Source: a virus. Taken from it: a stretch of 31,233 bases of DNA. The stretch is taken from positions 1-31,233 of IMG/VR virus record IMGVR_UViG_3300028829_004859, one strand, 5' to 3'. Shown here in pieces: positions 13,393 through 20,724 of the stretch. The position numbers were made by a program, and so were the translations under genes. Within the stretch, counting starts at the first letter, position 1; each line of letters starts with the position of its first letter. The notes beneath the pieces are model-generated. The model ran no database searches and was not told the DNA's origin. It was given only the letters and a program-made list of their open reading frames with translations.

Positions 13393-15380
13393 AATACGAA
13401 AAAATTAAAATCGATCTCTCTAGAGATAGTTTACTAACTGAATATTCAATAAACCTTCTCAAAGATTTCTATATGAGACCTAGTGAGAAGTCGCCTCAAG
13501 AAGCATTTGCAAGAGCTTCGTGGGCTTGGTCTACTTATAAAGGTGCTACTGATGAAGCATTAGCTCAAAGATTATATGATTATGTAAGTAAAAAATATTT
13601 TCTATTTGCTTCTCCTGTTTTATCTAATGCTCCTAATGGAGAGAAGAATAATAAAGGAATGCCTATTTCTTGTTTTCTTACTTATGTTCCTGATACTATT
13701 GATGGGTTAATTCAACATTCATCTGAGTTAAGATACTTAAGTATTTTTGGAGGTGGAGTAGGAGGTCATTGGTCTGATGTTAGAACTGTTTCTGATATTG
13801 CTCCAGGTCCTATACCTTTTCTTCATACGGTAGATGCTGATATGATAGCTTATAGACAAGGTAAAACTAGAAAAGGTAGTTATGCTGCTTATCTAGATAT
13901 TAGCCATCCAGATATTATGGAATTCATTAATATGAGAATACCTACTGGAGACGTTCAAAGAAAAGCTTTAAATTTACATAATGCTGTAAATGTTACTGAT
14001 AATTTTATGCATGCTGTATTTGAAAATCAACCTTGGAATCTTATTGATCCTAAAGATGGTGCTGTAAAGGAGACTGTTGATGCAAGAAAACTATGGGAAC
14101 GTATTATTGAAATTAGATTCAGGACTGGTGAGCCATATCTTAACTTTATTGATACTGCTAACGCTTCGTTACCCTCAAATTTAAAAAATATAGGTTTAAA
14201 GATTCACGGGTCTAACTTATGTAACGAAATACATTTACCTACTGCAGCAGATAGAACTGCTGTATGTTGTTTATCTTCTCTTAATTTAGAGTACTATGAT
14301 GAATGGAAAGATACTACTATTGTTCAAGATATAACTACTATGTTGGATAACGTTTTAGAATATTTCATTGAAAACGCTCCTAATGAAATTATGAGAGCAA
14401 AATATAGTGCTAAGAGAGAAAGATCTATTGGTATTGGTGCTATGGGTTTCCATTCTTATTTACATAAAAAAGGTATTCCGTGGGAAAATGAAAGTGCTAA
14501 AGTGCATAATACTGTAATTTTTCATAAGATAAAACAAAATGCAGTCGCTCAATCTAAAAAATTAGCTGAAGAGAGAGGAGAGTATCCTGATGGTATGGGA
14601 ACTGGTCTTAGAAATGCGCACTTACTTGCTATCGCTCCCAACGCTAGTTCTGGTATCATTCTTTCTACTTCTCCTAGTATTGAACCGATGAAAGCTAATG
14701 CTTATACTCATAGAACTAGAGGCGGGTCATTCTTAGTAAAGAATAAGTATCTAGAAAAAGTGTTAGAAGAAAAAGGAATTAATACAGAAAAAACTTGGAG
14801 TTCCATTATAACAAATAAAGGATCAGTCCAACATCTAACTAAATTGAATAAGAAAGAAAAAGATATTTTTAAAACTGCTCAAGAGTTAGATCAAAGATGG
14901 GTTGTCGAATTAGCAGCTGATAGACAAAGATTTATATGTCAAGGTCAATCAGTTAACTTATTCTTCCCTTCTGGAGTTGATAGAAACTATGTTAATGAAG
15001 TTCATTTACAAGCATGGGAAAAGAAATTAAAAGGTTTATATTATCTTAGAACTGAATCTAAATCTAGAGCAGAGACTGTTGCAGATAAAGTTGAAAGAGT
15101 AGCTTTAGAAGATGATAAAACTAATATCTTATATGGTAGACCTGGATGTCAATATTGTGAAATGGCTAAGGACGAACTAGGTATGAGAGGTATACAATAT
15201 GAGTATATCGATTTAGAGTTAGCAGGTAAAACTGCTGCAGAGGTTACTGGAAGAAAAGTAACTACATTACCGCAAATATATTTAAATGGAGAATATGTAG
15301 GTGGTTATGATCAACTAATGGCATTACTAAATAATGCTCAAGTAGAAGAAGGCGATGAGTGCGTAGCCTGCCAAGGATAG
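13389..15380 (+). CDS. nrdA: Ribonucleotide reductase large subunit with internal glutaredoxin domain
   Basis: This is the class I catalytic subunit, reducing ribonucleotides to deoxyribonucleotides with NrdB. Active-site residues, numbered from ATG 13389: Cys95 (GMPISC), Asn276/Cys278/Glu280 (SNLCNEIHLP), Cys293-294, and the radical-transfer pair Tyr551-552. No N-terminal ATP-cone precedes the core, so dATP feedback is probably lost. After the core comes a glutaredoxin domain with LYGRPGCQYC (Cys587, Cys590) and the TLPQIYLNG cis-proline loop. The protein then ends with the usual redox tail, ECVACQG (Cys658, Cys661). Glutaredoxin thus sits between catalytic core and tail, and could reduce the tail in cis. 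A TTG start at 13374 is possible, but ATG 13389 fits the ATGA overlap. Confidence 0.95.
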   Translation: MKYEKIKIDLSRDSLLTEYSINLLKDFYMRPSEKSPQEAFARASWAWSTYKGATDEALAQRLYDYVSKKYFLFASPVLSNAPNGEKNNKGMPISCFLTYVPDTIDGLIQHSSELRYLSIFGGGVGGHWSDVRTVSDIAPGPIPFLHTVDADMIAYRQGKTRKGSYAAYLDISHPDIMEFINMRIPTGDVQRKALNLHNAVNVTDNFMHAVFENQPWNLIDPKDGAVKETVDARKLWERIIEIRFRTGEPYLNFIDTANASLPSNLKNIGLKIHGSNLCNEIHLPTAADRTAVCCLSSLNLEYYDEWKDTTIVQDITTMLDNVLEYFIENAPNEIMRAKYSAKRERSIGIGAMGFHSYLHKKGIPWENESAKVHNTVIFHKIKQNAVAQSKKLAEERGEYPDGMGTGLRNAHLLAIAPNASSGIILSTSPSIEPMKANAYTHRTRGGSFLVKNKYLEKVLEEKGINTEKTWSSIITNKGSVQHLTKLNKKEKDIFKTAQELDQRWVVELAADRQRFICQGQSVNLFFPSGVDRNYVNEVHLQAWEKKLKGLYYLRTESKSRAETVADKVERVALEDDKTNILYGRPGCQYCEMAKDELGMRGIQYEYIDLELAGKTAAEVTGRKVTTLPQIYLNGEYVGGYDQLMALLNNAQVEEGDECVACQG

Positions 15381-15389
15381 GAGTATATT

Positions 15390-15563
15390 ATGGCATCATA
15401 TACAGATAAGTTAAAAGCTCAGTTAGACAGAGTAGTACTAAGAGGTTCTCCAGATAAAGAAACTTTTAGAGCTATCGCTGAGATCATGTTTGAAATGAAT
15501 GAGCGAATTAATAAATTAGAAAAGTCTATTGTGTTAGACGAGAAACTGAAACAAGAGGAATAA
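15390..15563 (+). CDS. Small coiled-coil ORF between nrdA and nrdB (57 aa)
   Basis: GGAG lies six bases before the ATG, and the stop codon abuts the nrdB ATG. The acidic helical sequence contains an EIMFEMNERINKLEKSI heptad-like stretch, suggesting a short coiled coil. Its place inside the nrd operon suggests co-expression, but no role is known. Confidence 0.65.
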   Translation: MASYTDKLKAQLDRVVLRGSPDKETFRAIAEIMFEMNERINKLEKSIVLDEKLKQEE

Positions 15564-16562
15564 ATGCTTTTACAAGAGTCAAAAGCTTACCGCCCTTTTA
15601 TTTACCCCTGGGCAGTAGAGCTTACTAAAAAACATGAAGAAGTGCATTGGGTAGAAGACGAAGCTGAGTTATCAGAAGATGTACAAGATTGGAAGACTAA
15701 ATTAAGTGATCAAGAAAAAGAGTTTATTACTCATATTCTTAGATTGTTTACTCAGTCTGACGTTCAAGTAGGACAAAATTATTTTGACTATCTTATTCCT
15801 AAGATTAAAAATAATGAAGCACGAAACATGTTAGGCTCTTTTGCTAGTAGAGAAGGAGTTCATCAAAGAGCATATGCTTTATTGAATGATACTCTAGGTT
15901 TACCAGAAGAAGACTTTCATAAGTTTATGGAATATTCTGAAATGGCTGACAAGATTGAGTTCATGCAAGATAATAATGTAAGTACTCATCAAGGATTAGC
16001 ACTAGCTTTTGCTCAGTCAGTTTTTAACGAAGGAATGTCATTATTTGCATCTTTTGTTATGTTACTTAATTTCCAACGTTTTGGTAAAATGAAGGGAATG
16101 GGAACCATTGTTGAGTGGTCTATTAGAGATGAGTCTATTCATGTAATGGGAAATGCAAAACTATTTAGAGAGTTCGTAAGTGAGCATCCTAAAGTAGTAA
16201 ACGACGAGTTAAAGTCTAAGATATATCAAATGGCTAAAGATTCTGTAGCATTAGAAGATAAGTTTATTAAACTTGCATTCAAAAACGCTACCATCGAAGG
16301 TTTAACTGAAGATGAAGTAAAGAAGTACATTAGACATATTGCAGATAGACGATTACTACAATTGGGAATGAAACCTAAATATAATGTAAAAGATAACCCG
16401 ATTCAATGGCTAGATTGGATTCTTAATGGAGCTTCTCATGATAACTTCTTTGAGAAGAGAGTTACAGAATATTCGGTTAACGGATTAGAAGGCGATTGGG
16501 GGGAGTATAAACGTAGTACTTCGTGGCATGCCCGCGAGGATCAAAAAAGGAGCGTTGCGTGA
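15564..16562 (+). CDS. nrdB: Ribonucleotide reductase small subunit (diiron radical protein)
   Basis: NrdB houses the diiron-tyrosyl radical needed by NrdA. Metal ligands can be read: Asp66 (QSDVQ), Glu97 and His100 in EGVHQRAY, Glu156 (FNEG), and Glu190/His193 in RDESIH. The radical tyrosine is Tyr104, at the usual place, so this looks like a Tyr-radical class Ia enzyme. The 332 residues are a little short of E. coli NrdB (376). The stop overlaps the GTG of the next gene (GTGA). Confidence 0.95.
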   Translation: MLLQESKAYRPFIYPWAVELTKKHEEVHWVEDEAELSEDVQDWKTKLSDQEKEFITHILRLFTQSDVQVGQNYFDYLIPKIKNNEARNMLGSFASREGVHQRAYALLNDTLGLPEEDFHKFMEYSEMADKIEFMQDNNVSTHQGLALAFAQSVFNEGMSLFASFVMLLNFQRFGKMKGMGTIVEWSIRDESIHVMGNAKLFREFVSEHPKVVNDELKSKIYQMAKDSVALEDKFIKLAFKNATIEGLTEDEVKKYIRHIADRRLLQLGMKPKYNVKDNPIQWLDWILNGASHDNFFEKRVTEYSVNGLEGDWGEYKRSTSWHAREDQKRSVA

Positions 16563-17377
16563 ATACAGAAGATCATGTAAAAAAAATAAGAAAGCATATG
16601 CGTGCTGCTATCGAGAATGTGGAAGTAGAGTTATATCCTTTTCCACATTTTCAGGTAGAAAATATTTGGCCTAAAAGCATCTATGAAGGGTTTCATGAGT
16701 GTAACCCTTTAATAACTCAATCACATTTATCTAAACCTTGGTTACAAAAGCATAGTAAGAACAACTCTCACTATCAGATTCGTAAACAAGTAGATTGTTA
16801 TGACATCGTGAAAGCAGATAAAACACAGCCTGATGTGCAGTTTTGGCAGATTATTCATGACGTATTAATCAAAGATAATTGGTATGTAAATACAATTGCA
16901 AATCATTTTAAAACTTATTTTGCTACTCAATTTGGACCATTAATGAAAGATAATAAATGGTCAGATAGTGTAGTACAAGAATGGTTTGTACAGAGACATG
17001 ATAAAGATTATTTTATTGGACCTCATACAGATAGAGAAGATAGAGTTTTTACTAATATATTTTCATTTCCTAAACAAGAAGGATTTGAGCATTTAGGTAC
17101 TTCTTTATGGCAAGCTAAAGATAAAGATATCTCTTACGGAGGTAGACATTTTGGTTTTGATGGTTTTACTAAAGCAGCTCAAATGTCATATAAGCCTAAT
17201 CAATTATTTGTTTTCTTTAAGTCTCGTTGGTGCTTTCATGCAGTTGAAAAATTTAATGAAGTCGATGATACTTATAGATACGGAATGCAAATTCAGGTTT
17301 ACGAACCTAGTGATGCATTTAGAAATATAACTAAGGATACACCTGGTTATACTACTTTGTTAGGAGATGGTAGATAA
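16559..17377 (+). CDS. 2-oxoglutarate/Fe(II)-dependent oxygenase (272 aa)
   Basis: The double-stranded beta-helix iron site is visible: His156-x-Asp158 in IGPHTDRED, the distal His227 in SRWCFHAVEKF, and Arg240 in YRYGMQI as the 2-oxoglutarate anchor. These enzymes hydroxylate proteins, nucleobases or small molecules. It does not look like TET/JBP or AlkB by eye; it is closer to prolyl-hydroxylase-like phage oxygenases. The GTG at 16559 is chosen because GGAG lies just upstream and it overlaps the nrdB stop. The substrate is unknown. Coupling to nrdAB hints at a late-replication or nucleotide-related role, which is only inference. Confidence 0.8.
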   Translation: MNTEDHVKKIRKHMRAAIENVEVELYPFPHFQVENIWPKSIYEGFHECNPLITQSHLSKPWLQKHSKNNSHYQIRKQVDCYDIVKADKTQPDVQFWQIIHDVLIKDNWYVNTIANHFKTYFATQFGPLMKDNKWSDSVVQEWFVQRHDKDYFIGPHTDREDRVFTNIFSFPKQEGFEHLGTSLWQAKDKDISYGGRHFGFDGFTKAAQMSYKPNQLFVFFKSRWCFHAVEKFNEVDDTYRYGMQIQVYEPSDAFRNITKDTPGYTTLLGDGR

Positions 17378-17607
17378 TGTATAAAGAACGATTTGTAGGA
17401 GCTCTTAAAGCTAAGTATGAAGCTCAGTATAAAGAAGCTGAAGCTACAATTCAAGTATATCTTAACAATCCAGTTGCTATTGGAGAACATCCTCAGCATG
17501 TTGAAGAGATGGATAAACTTATTGCTTCGATGACTGATGCTAGAGATAAGCTTGAAACTATTAAAGAATTAGAAAACAATCCAGGATTATTAGTTGAATC
17601 GACCTAA
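17377..17607 (+). CDS. Conserved small helical protein (76 aa)
   Basis: The ATG overlaps the oxygenase stop by one base. The sequence is helical, with YLNNPVAIGEHPQHVEEMDKL, a motif I associate with short conserved proteins next to nrd genes in marine T4-like phages. No biochemical role is known. Confidence 0.65.
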   Translation: MYKERFVGALKAKYEAQYKEAEATIQVYLNNPVAIGEHPQHVEEMDKLIASMTDARDKLETIKELENNPGLLVEST

Positions 17608-17764
17608 AATCTACGAGAGAAATCCTGATACTGGAGTTGTTAGATGGCGGTACATAGGTGAATCACCTGATGATTATGGATGGCCTAATTATGGAAATCT
17701 AATTCTAACTGACGAATGTCACGAGGACTCCAATGTACCGGAACAAAACCATCAAGATACTTAG
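17594..17764 (+). CDS. Small ORF with TTG start, overlapped antisense by the endonuclease gene (56 aa)
   Basis: A TTG at 17594, inside the previous gene, opens a frame reading RPKIYERNPDTGVVRWRYIG, which looks like genuine conserved phage protein. AGGA lies about 10 bases upstream. The last 80 bases run antisense to the 3' end of the minus-strand GIY-YIG gene, so the original C-terminus may have been replaced when that gene arrived. Function unknown. Confidence 0.5.
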   Translation: MNRPKIYERNPDTGVVRWRYIGESPDDYGWPNYGNLILTDECHEDSNVPEQNHQDT

Positions 17765-18038
17765 ATCTTAATCTTATATTCAACATATCATTGATACACT
17801 TAGGATCATGTCTATGCCACCATTGTAAAAGAAACTCTTGCATCTTTGCTTTGTTCTTTTCAGTGTAGACTACTATTGTATCTTTTATAAGTAAACTTTT
17901 ATCGTATTCTAAAACTTCTTTAGAGGAACCATAATAATTAACATATTGTTTTTCTGGTTTTTGAGAGAAACCTATGTAATATCTTCCATCTGGAAAATAA
18001 GTTACATAAACTCTAAAAACTTTTTTCGCTTTTCCCAT
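17685..18038 (-). CDS. GIY-YIG family endonuclease (117 aa)
   Basis: This is the only minus-strand gene seen. The N-terminus reads VFRVYVTYFPDGRYYIGFS: the YIG half is intact at residues 21-23 and the GIY half is degenerate. A conserved-type Glu lies in KMQEFLLQWW, and an Asn-containing segment follows (CINDMLN). It resembles the small free-standing GIY-YIG nucleases of T4-like phages (Seg family), which often act as homing enzymes. I use the ATG at 18036-18038; the longer open frame upstream runs through the tmRNA and is chance. That start codon overlaps the TATAAATA promoter that reads the other way into the tmRNA. Confidence 0.7.
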   Translation of the reverse strand: MGKAKKVFRVYVTYFPDGRYYIGFSQKPEKQYVNYYGSSKEVLEYDKSLLIKDTIVVYTEKNKAKMQEFLLQWWHRHDPKCINDMLNIRLRSKYLDGFVPVHWSPRDIRQLELDFHN

Positions 18039-18045
18039 ATAAATA
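18038..18045 (+). promoter_or_regulatory. T4-type late promoter for the tmRNA
   Basis: A perfect TATAAATA stands alone in front of the tmRNA. With T4 spacing, RNA would start near 18051, just upstream of the acceptor piece. This suggests the phage makes its tmRNA late in infection. Confidence 0.65.
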
Positions 18046-18050
18046 TTTAG

Positions 18051-18358
18051 TACGTTGCTTGATGATGGATCTCGCAATAGATAGGACGGACCCGGGGGCG
18101 GTACCCGGCGCCTCCACCATAAACACTTGCATAGTTGAGTGTTTCTTATGGGGGCGAAATAGGATCGACGTATGTTGAAAAGTTTTCTTAGAGATACGTA
18201 CATTAAAGTAAATGCTAAAAAAAGCACTACTTTTGCTTCAATCTTACCTGTAAAAGTCGAGCGTGTCTCACTTGTGCAGGAAGCTCTTGCAGCTTCAGCC
18301 TAGTCGACTTAGTAGCGATTAGCGGGGTGGGTACTACCTGGCAACAGAAGTGCCATTA
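18051..18358 (+). ncRNA. ssrA: Circularly permuted two-piece tmRNA (alphaproteobacterial type)
   Basis: tmRNA frees stalled ribosomes and tags the unfinished peptide. The acceptor piece comes first: T arm CCGGG 92-96/CCCGG 104-108 (18092-18108), then CGCCTCC 18109-18115 and ACCA ending at 18119. A 30-base spacer with a 7-bp hairpin (AAACACT/AGTGTTT) separates it from the coding piece, which begins GGGGGCGAAATAGGATCGACG at 18150. The two halves form a 7-bp acceptor stem with the G3-U70 wobble read by alanyl-tRNA synthetase. The resume codon is GCT at 18214, preceded by AAGTAAAT. The tag frame runs 29 codons to TAG 18301, starting AKKSTTF and ending EALAASA. The 3' part has TACCTGGCAACAGAAG, typical of alphaproteobacteria. 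Outer ends are approximate. Confidence 0.92.
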
Positions 18359-18376
18359 ATTTTTTAGGAGTATATT

Positions 18377-18520
18377 ATGCCAACGCGATTTAGACCTCAA
18401 ACAACACACATTTCAAATCCAAAGAAGACCTCTATTGGACGTAAACCTTCAGTAGCAATGATGAACAAAAACAAAAGAAGAAGCTTTAAAAAATATAGAG
18501 CACAAGGATCTTCACGTTGA
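18377..18520 (+). CDS. Small basic conserved protein (47 aa)
   Basis: AGGAG at 18366-18370 precedes the ATG. The sequence PKKTSIGRKPS followed by NKNKRRSFKKYRAQG matches a short basic protein I recall from many marine T4-like phages. Its charge suggests binding to RNA, DNA or ribosomes. It lies straight after the tmRNA and may share its late transcript. Its stop overlaps the next TTG start. Confidence 0.65.
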   Translation: MPTRFRPQTTHISNPKKTSIGRKPSVAMMNKNKRRSFKKYRAQGSSR

Positions 18521-19182
18521 ACCATGTATTTACAAATGGATGTTCGTTCAGTACTAATAGAAAAACTGCTAACGCTAAAGTAGATACTTTTGCTAGTAGA
18601 TTAGTAGCTGATCATTACAACTTAGAATCTACTCAATATGGTAGAGGAGGAAGAGGTAATAGAAGAATAGCTATTACATCAAAATTGTATTATGAATATG
18701 ATACTGAGAGAAAGAAAAATGCTTTTGCTGTTATTCAATGGTCAGGTCCAGGAAGAAAAGATTACCCTGCATTAGGTTTAGACAGATGGTTAGACCTTGA
18801 TACCCCTTGGAGGACATGGGTAAAGCATGAAGAGTACCAGTTCTATATGAAGCAGAAAAAGTATGATGACACAATGGATGATACATTCGATACTTGTAAT
18901 AACATACTAGATCTGCAGAATTACTTTAAATTAAACGGTATTAAATATGTTATGTATTTCGGGTTACCACAGACTTTTGATCTTAGAACTCGAGATAGTC
19001 AACTGCTCTACGAAATGGTAGATTGGTCTAAAGTATATAAAAAAGATACAGACCATTTAACTTTTTGTAGAGATAATAACTACCAACTCGAAGCTGGAGT
19101 TGATGAGCATCCATCTTATGATGGACATAAATTATGGGCGGAGGGACTCTTAGAGTTCATAGAAAATGGTAAACTTCTTTAA
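18517..19182 (+). CDS. SGNH/GDSL-hydrolase-like protein (221 aa)
   Basis: The N-terminal VFTNGCSFS carries the block-I nucleophile serine of SGNH proteins in the phage GCSF[ST] form (residues 8-12). The C-terminal VDEHPSYDGHKLWAE supplies the Asp/His block (about 196-204). Such enzymes are esterases or deacetylases, often of polysaccharides. The start is TTG at 18517, overlapping the previous stop (TTGA), since no ATG precedes the GCSFS strand. It lies just upstream of the carbamoyltransferase/asparagine synthetase pair, so all three could decorate a surface glycan or another small target; inference. Confidence 0.65.
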   Translation: MNHVFTNGCSFSTNRKTANAKVDTFASRLVADHYNLESTQYGRGGRGNRRIAITSKLYYEYDTERKKNAFAVIQWSGPGRKDYPALGLDRWLDLDTPWRTWVKHEEYQFYMKQKKYDDTMDDTFDTCNNILDLQNYFKLNGIKYVMYFGLPQTFDLRTRDSQLLYEMVDWSKVYKKDTDHLTFCRDNNYQLEAGVDEHPSYDGHKLWAEGLLEFIENGKLL

Positions 19183-19270
19183 AAAAATTATTACAAAAAT
19201 TAGAATTTATTTTGAGATGAAGAAGAAGATCAAAGAAATGAAATCTAAAGATCCATTTATATATCACTAA
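19166..19270 (+). CDS. Micro-protein, basic, ending KSKDPFIYH (34 aa)
   Basis: The ATG at 19166 lies inside the end of the SGNH gene, and the stop overlaps the carbamoyltransferase start (TAATG). The protein is amphipathic and strongly basic: FFKKIITKIRIYFEMKKKIK, then the DPFIYH end. I recall similar micro-proteins ending KKxDPFIY in marine T4-like phages, so it is probably real. It may lie along the membrane surface. Confidence 0.6.
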   Translation: MVNFFKKIITKIRIYFEMKKKIKEMKSKDPFIYH

Positions 19271-20724
19271 TGGAAAATAAAATTATTTGGGGAGTATCTG
19301 CATACTTCCATGACGCTGGACTAAGCGTAATTAAAAACGGTGAGATTGTTTTTGCAGCTCACTCTGAAAGATATTCTGGTATAAAGCATGATAAGCATCT
19401 TAATGATAAGATCATTAAGGAAGCCTTAAAGTTTGGTAAACCTGATGCTGTAGCATGGTATGAAAAACCTTGGAAAAAGAATATTAGAAAGCTATTAACT
19501 GGTGAATGGAGATACTCTCCTTTCGATACTCATCCAGAAACATATATGCAATCATTCGGTATTGATGCTCCTGTTCAATTATTTGACCATCATTATACTC
19601 ATGCAACAGCAGGTTATTATTCAAGTCCATTTAGAGATGCTGCTATTGTAGTTATAGATGCTATTGGTGAATTTGAAACTATTACAATTTGGGATGCGGA
19701 TGGTCACAATATTAAAAAAGTATGGAGTAGAAAATTACCTCATAGTTTAGGTTTATTGTATTCAGCATTTACTAAGAGAGTCGGACTTAAACCATTAGAT
19801 GAAGAGTATATTACAATGGGTATGGCTGGTTGGGGCATGCCTACTTTTACTAAACAAATAAAAGAAGATTTGGTAGATATTAAAAAACTAAAATTAAGAA
19901 TGAATGTGCATCAAGGTATTGGTAATTATTTACCTCTAGCTGAAAAAGAAGATCTAGCATGTAGTATTCAAGTAGTTACAGAAGAGTTTATTTCAGAAGT
20001 AATGCATAAAGCAAATATACTTACTGGTAGAACTAATGTAGTTTTTATGGGTGGAGTCGCTCTTAACTGTGTAGCAAATAGAATATTATATGATTATTTT
20101 GATCATGTATGGATTATGCCTAATCCTGGAGATTGTGGTTCTTCATTAGGAGCTGCTTTAGCACATTATGATGACTTTTGTAAATGGCCTGGTCCTTATC
20201 TTGGAACTAAGATTCCTGGAATATACCCTGTATATGATATTATAGACGAACTTAAGAAAAATAAGATTGTAGGTGTAGCATCAGGAAGAGCTGAATTTGG
20301 TCCTAGAGCATTAGGACATAGAAGCTTACTAGCAGACCCAAGAGGTAATGAGATTAAAGATACGGTCAACAATATTAAAAGAAGACAAATGTTTAGACCA
20401 TTTGCTCCAGCTATTCTCAAAGAACATGTTAATGAATATTTTGATATTGTAACTGATGACTCACCTTTCATGCAATTTGTAGGTAATTGTAAAAAACCAG
20501 ATGAGTTTCCAGCTATAATACATGTAGATGGTTCTAGTAGAGTTCAAACTGTAGGTAAAGATGATAGTCCAGGTTTTAGAATGCTATTAGAAGAATGGTA
20601 TAAAGAAACTGGATGTCCTATGCTATTGAATACCTCTCTTAATATTAGAGGTGAACCTATGGTAAATACAAAAAGAGATGCAAAAAGATTTGAAAAGAAA
20701 TATAATGTAAAGGTTTGCTCTTAA
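19270..20724 (+). CDS. Carbamoyltransferase, NodU/CmcH/TobZ family (484 aa)
   Basis: These enzymes move a carbamoyl group from carbamoyl phosphate to a hydroxyl through a carbamoyl-adenylate. The YrdC/Kae1-like N-domain has GVSAYFHDAGLSVI and the metal-binding HHYTHA (107-112). GGVALNCVANR (261-271), the FGPRALGHRS block (343-352) and the C-terminal NTSLNIRGEPMV stretch are hallmarks of the family. At 484 aa it is shorter than TobZ or NodU (about 560). The substrate is not readable; glycan, nucleobase hydroxymethyl or metabolite targets are all possible. It is coupled to the asparagine synthetase by one base of overlap (TAATG). Confidence 0.9.
   Translation: MENKIIWGVSAYFHDAGLSVIKNGEIVFAAHSERYSGIKHDKHLNDKIIKEALKFGKPDAVAWYEKPWKKNIRKLLTGEWRYSPFDTHPETYMQSFGIDAPVQLFDHHYTHATAGYYSSPFRDAAIVVIDAIGEFETITIWDADGHNIKKVWSRKLPHSLGLLYSAFTKRVGLKPLDEEYITMGMAGWGMPTFTKQIKEDLVDIKKLKLRMNVHQGIGNYLPLAEKEDLACSIQVVTEEFISEVMHKANILTGRTNVVFMGGVALNCVANRILYDYFDHVWIMPNPGDCGSSLGAALAHYDDFCKWPGPYLGTKIPGIYPVYDIIDELKKNKIVGVASGRAEFGPRALGHRSLLADPRGNEIKDTVNNIKRRQMFRPFAPAILKEHVNEYFDIVTDDSPFMQFVGNCKKPDEFPAIIHVDGSSRVQTVGKDDSPGFRMLLEEWYKETGCPMLLNTSLNIRGEPMVNTKRDAKRFEKKYNVKVCS

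Noticed and set aside
16523-16558. Earlier start for the 2-oxoglutarate oxygenase
   Set aside because: It lies deep inside nrdB; GTG 16559 follows GGAG and overlaps the nrdB stop in the usual GTGA way.
18039-18227. Extension of the minus-strand GIY-YIG frame to give a 180-residue protein
   Set aside because: The extra 63 codons run through the tmRNA acceptor stem and spacer, have an unnatural Pro/Arg/Trp composition, and a proper ATG exists at 18038.
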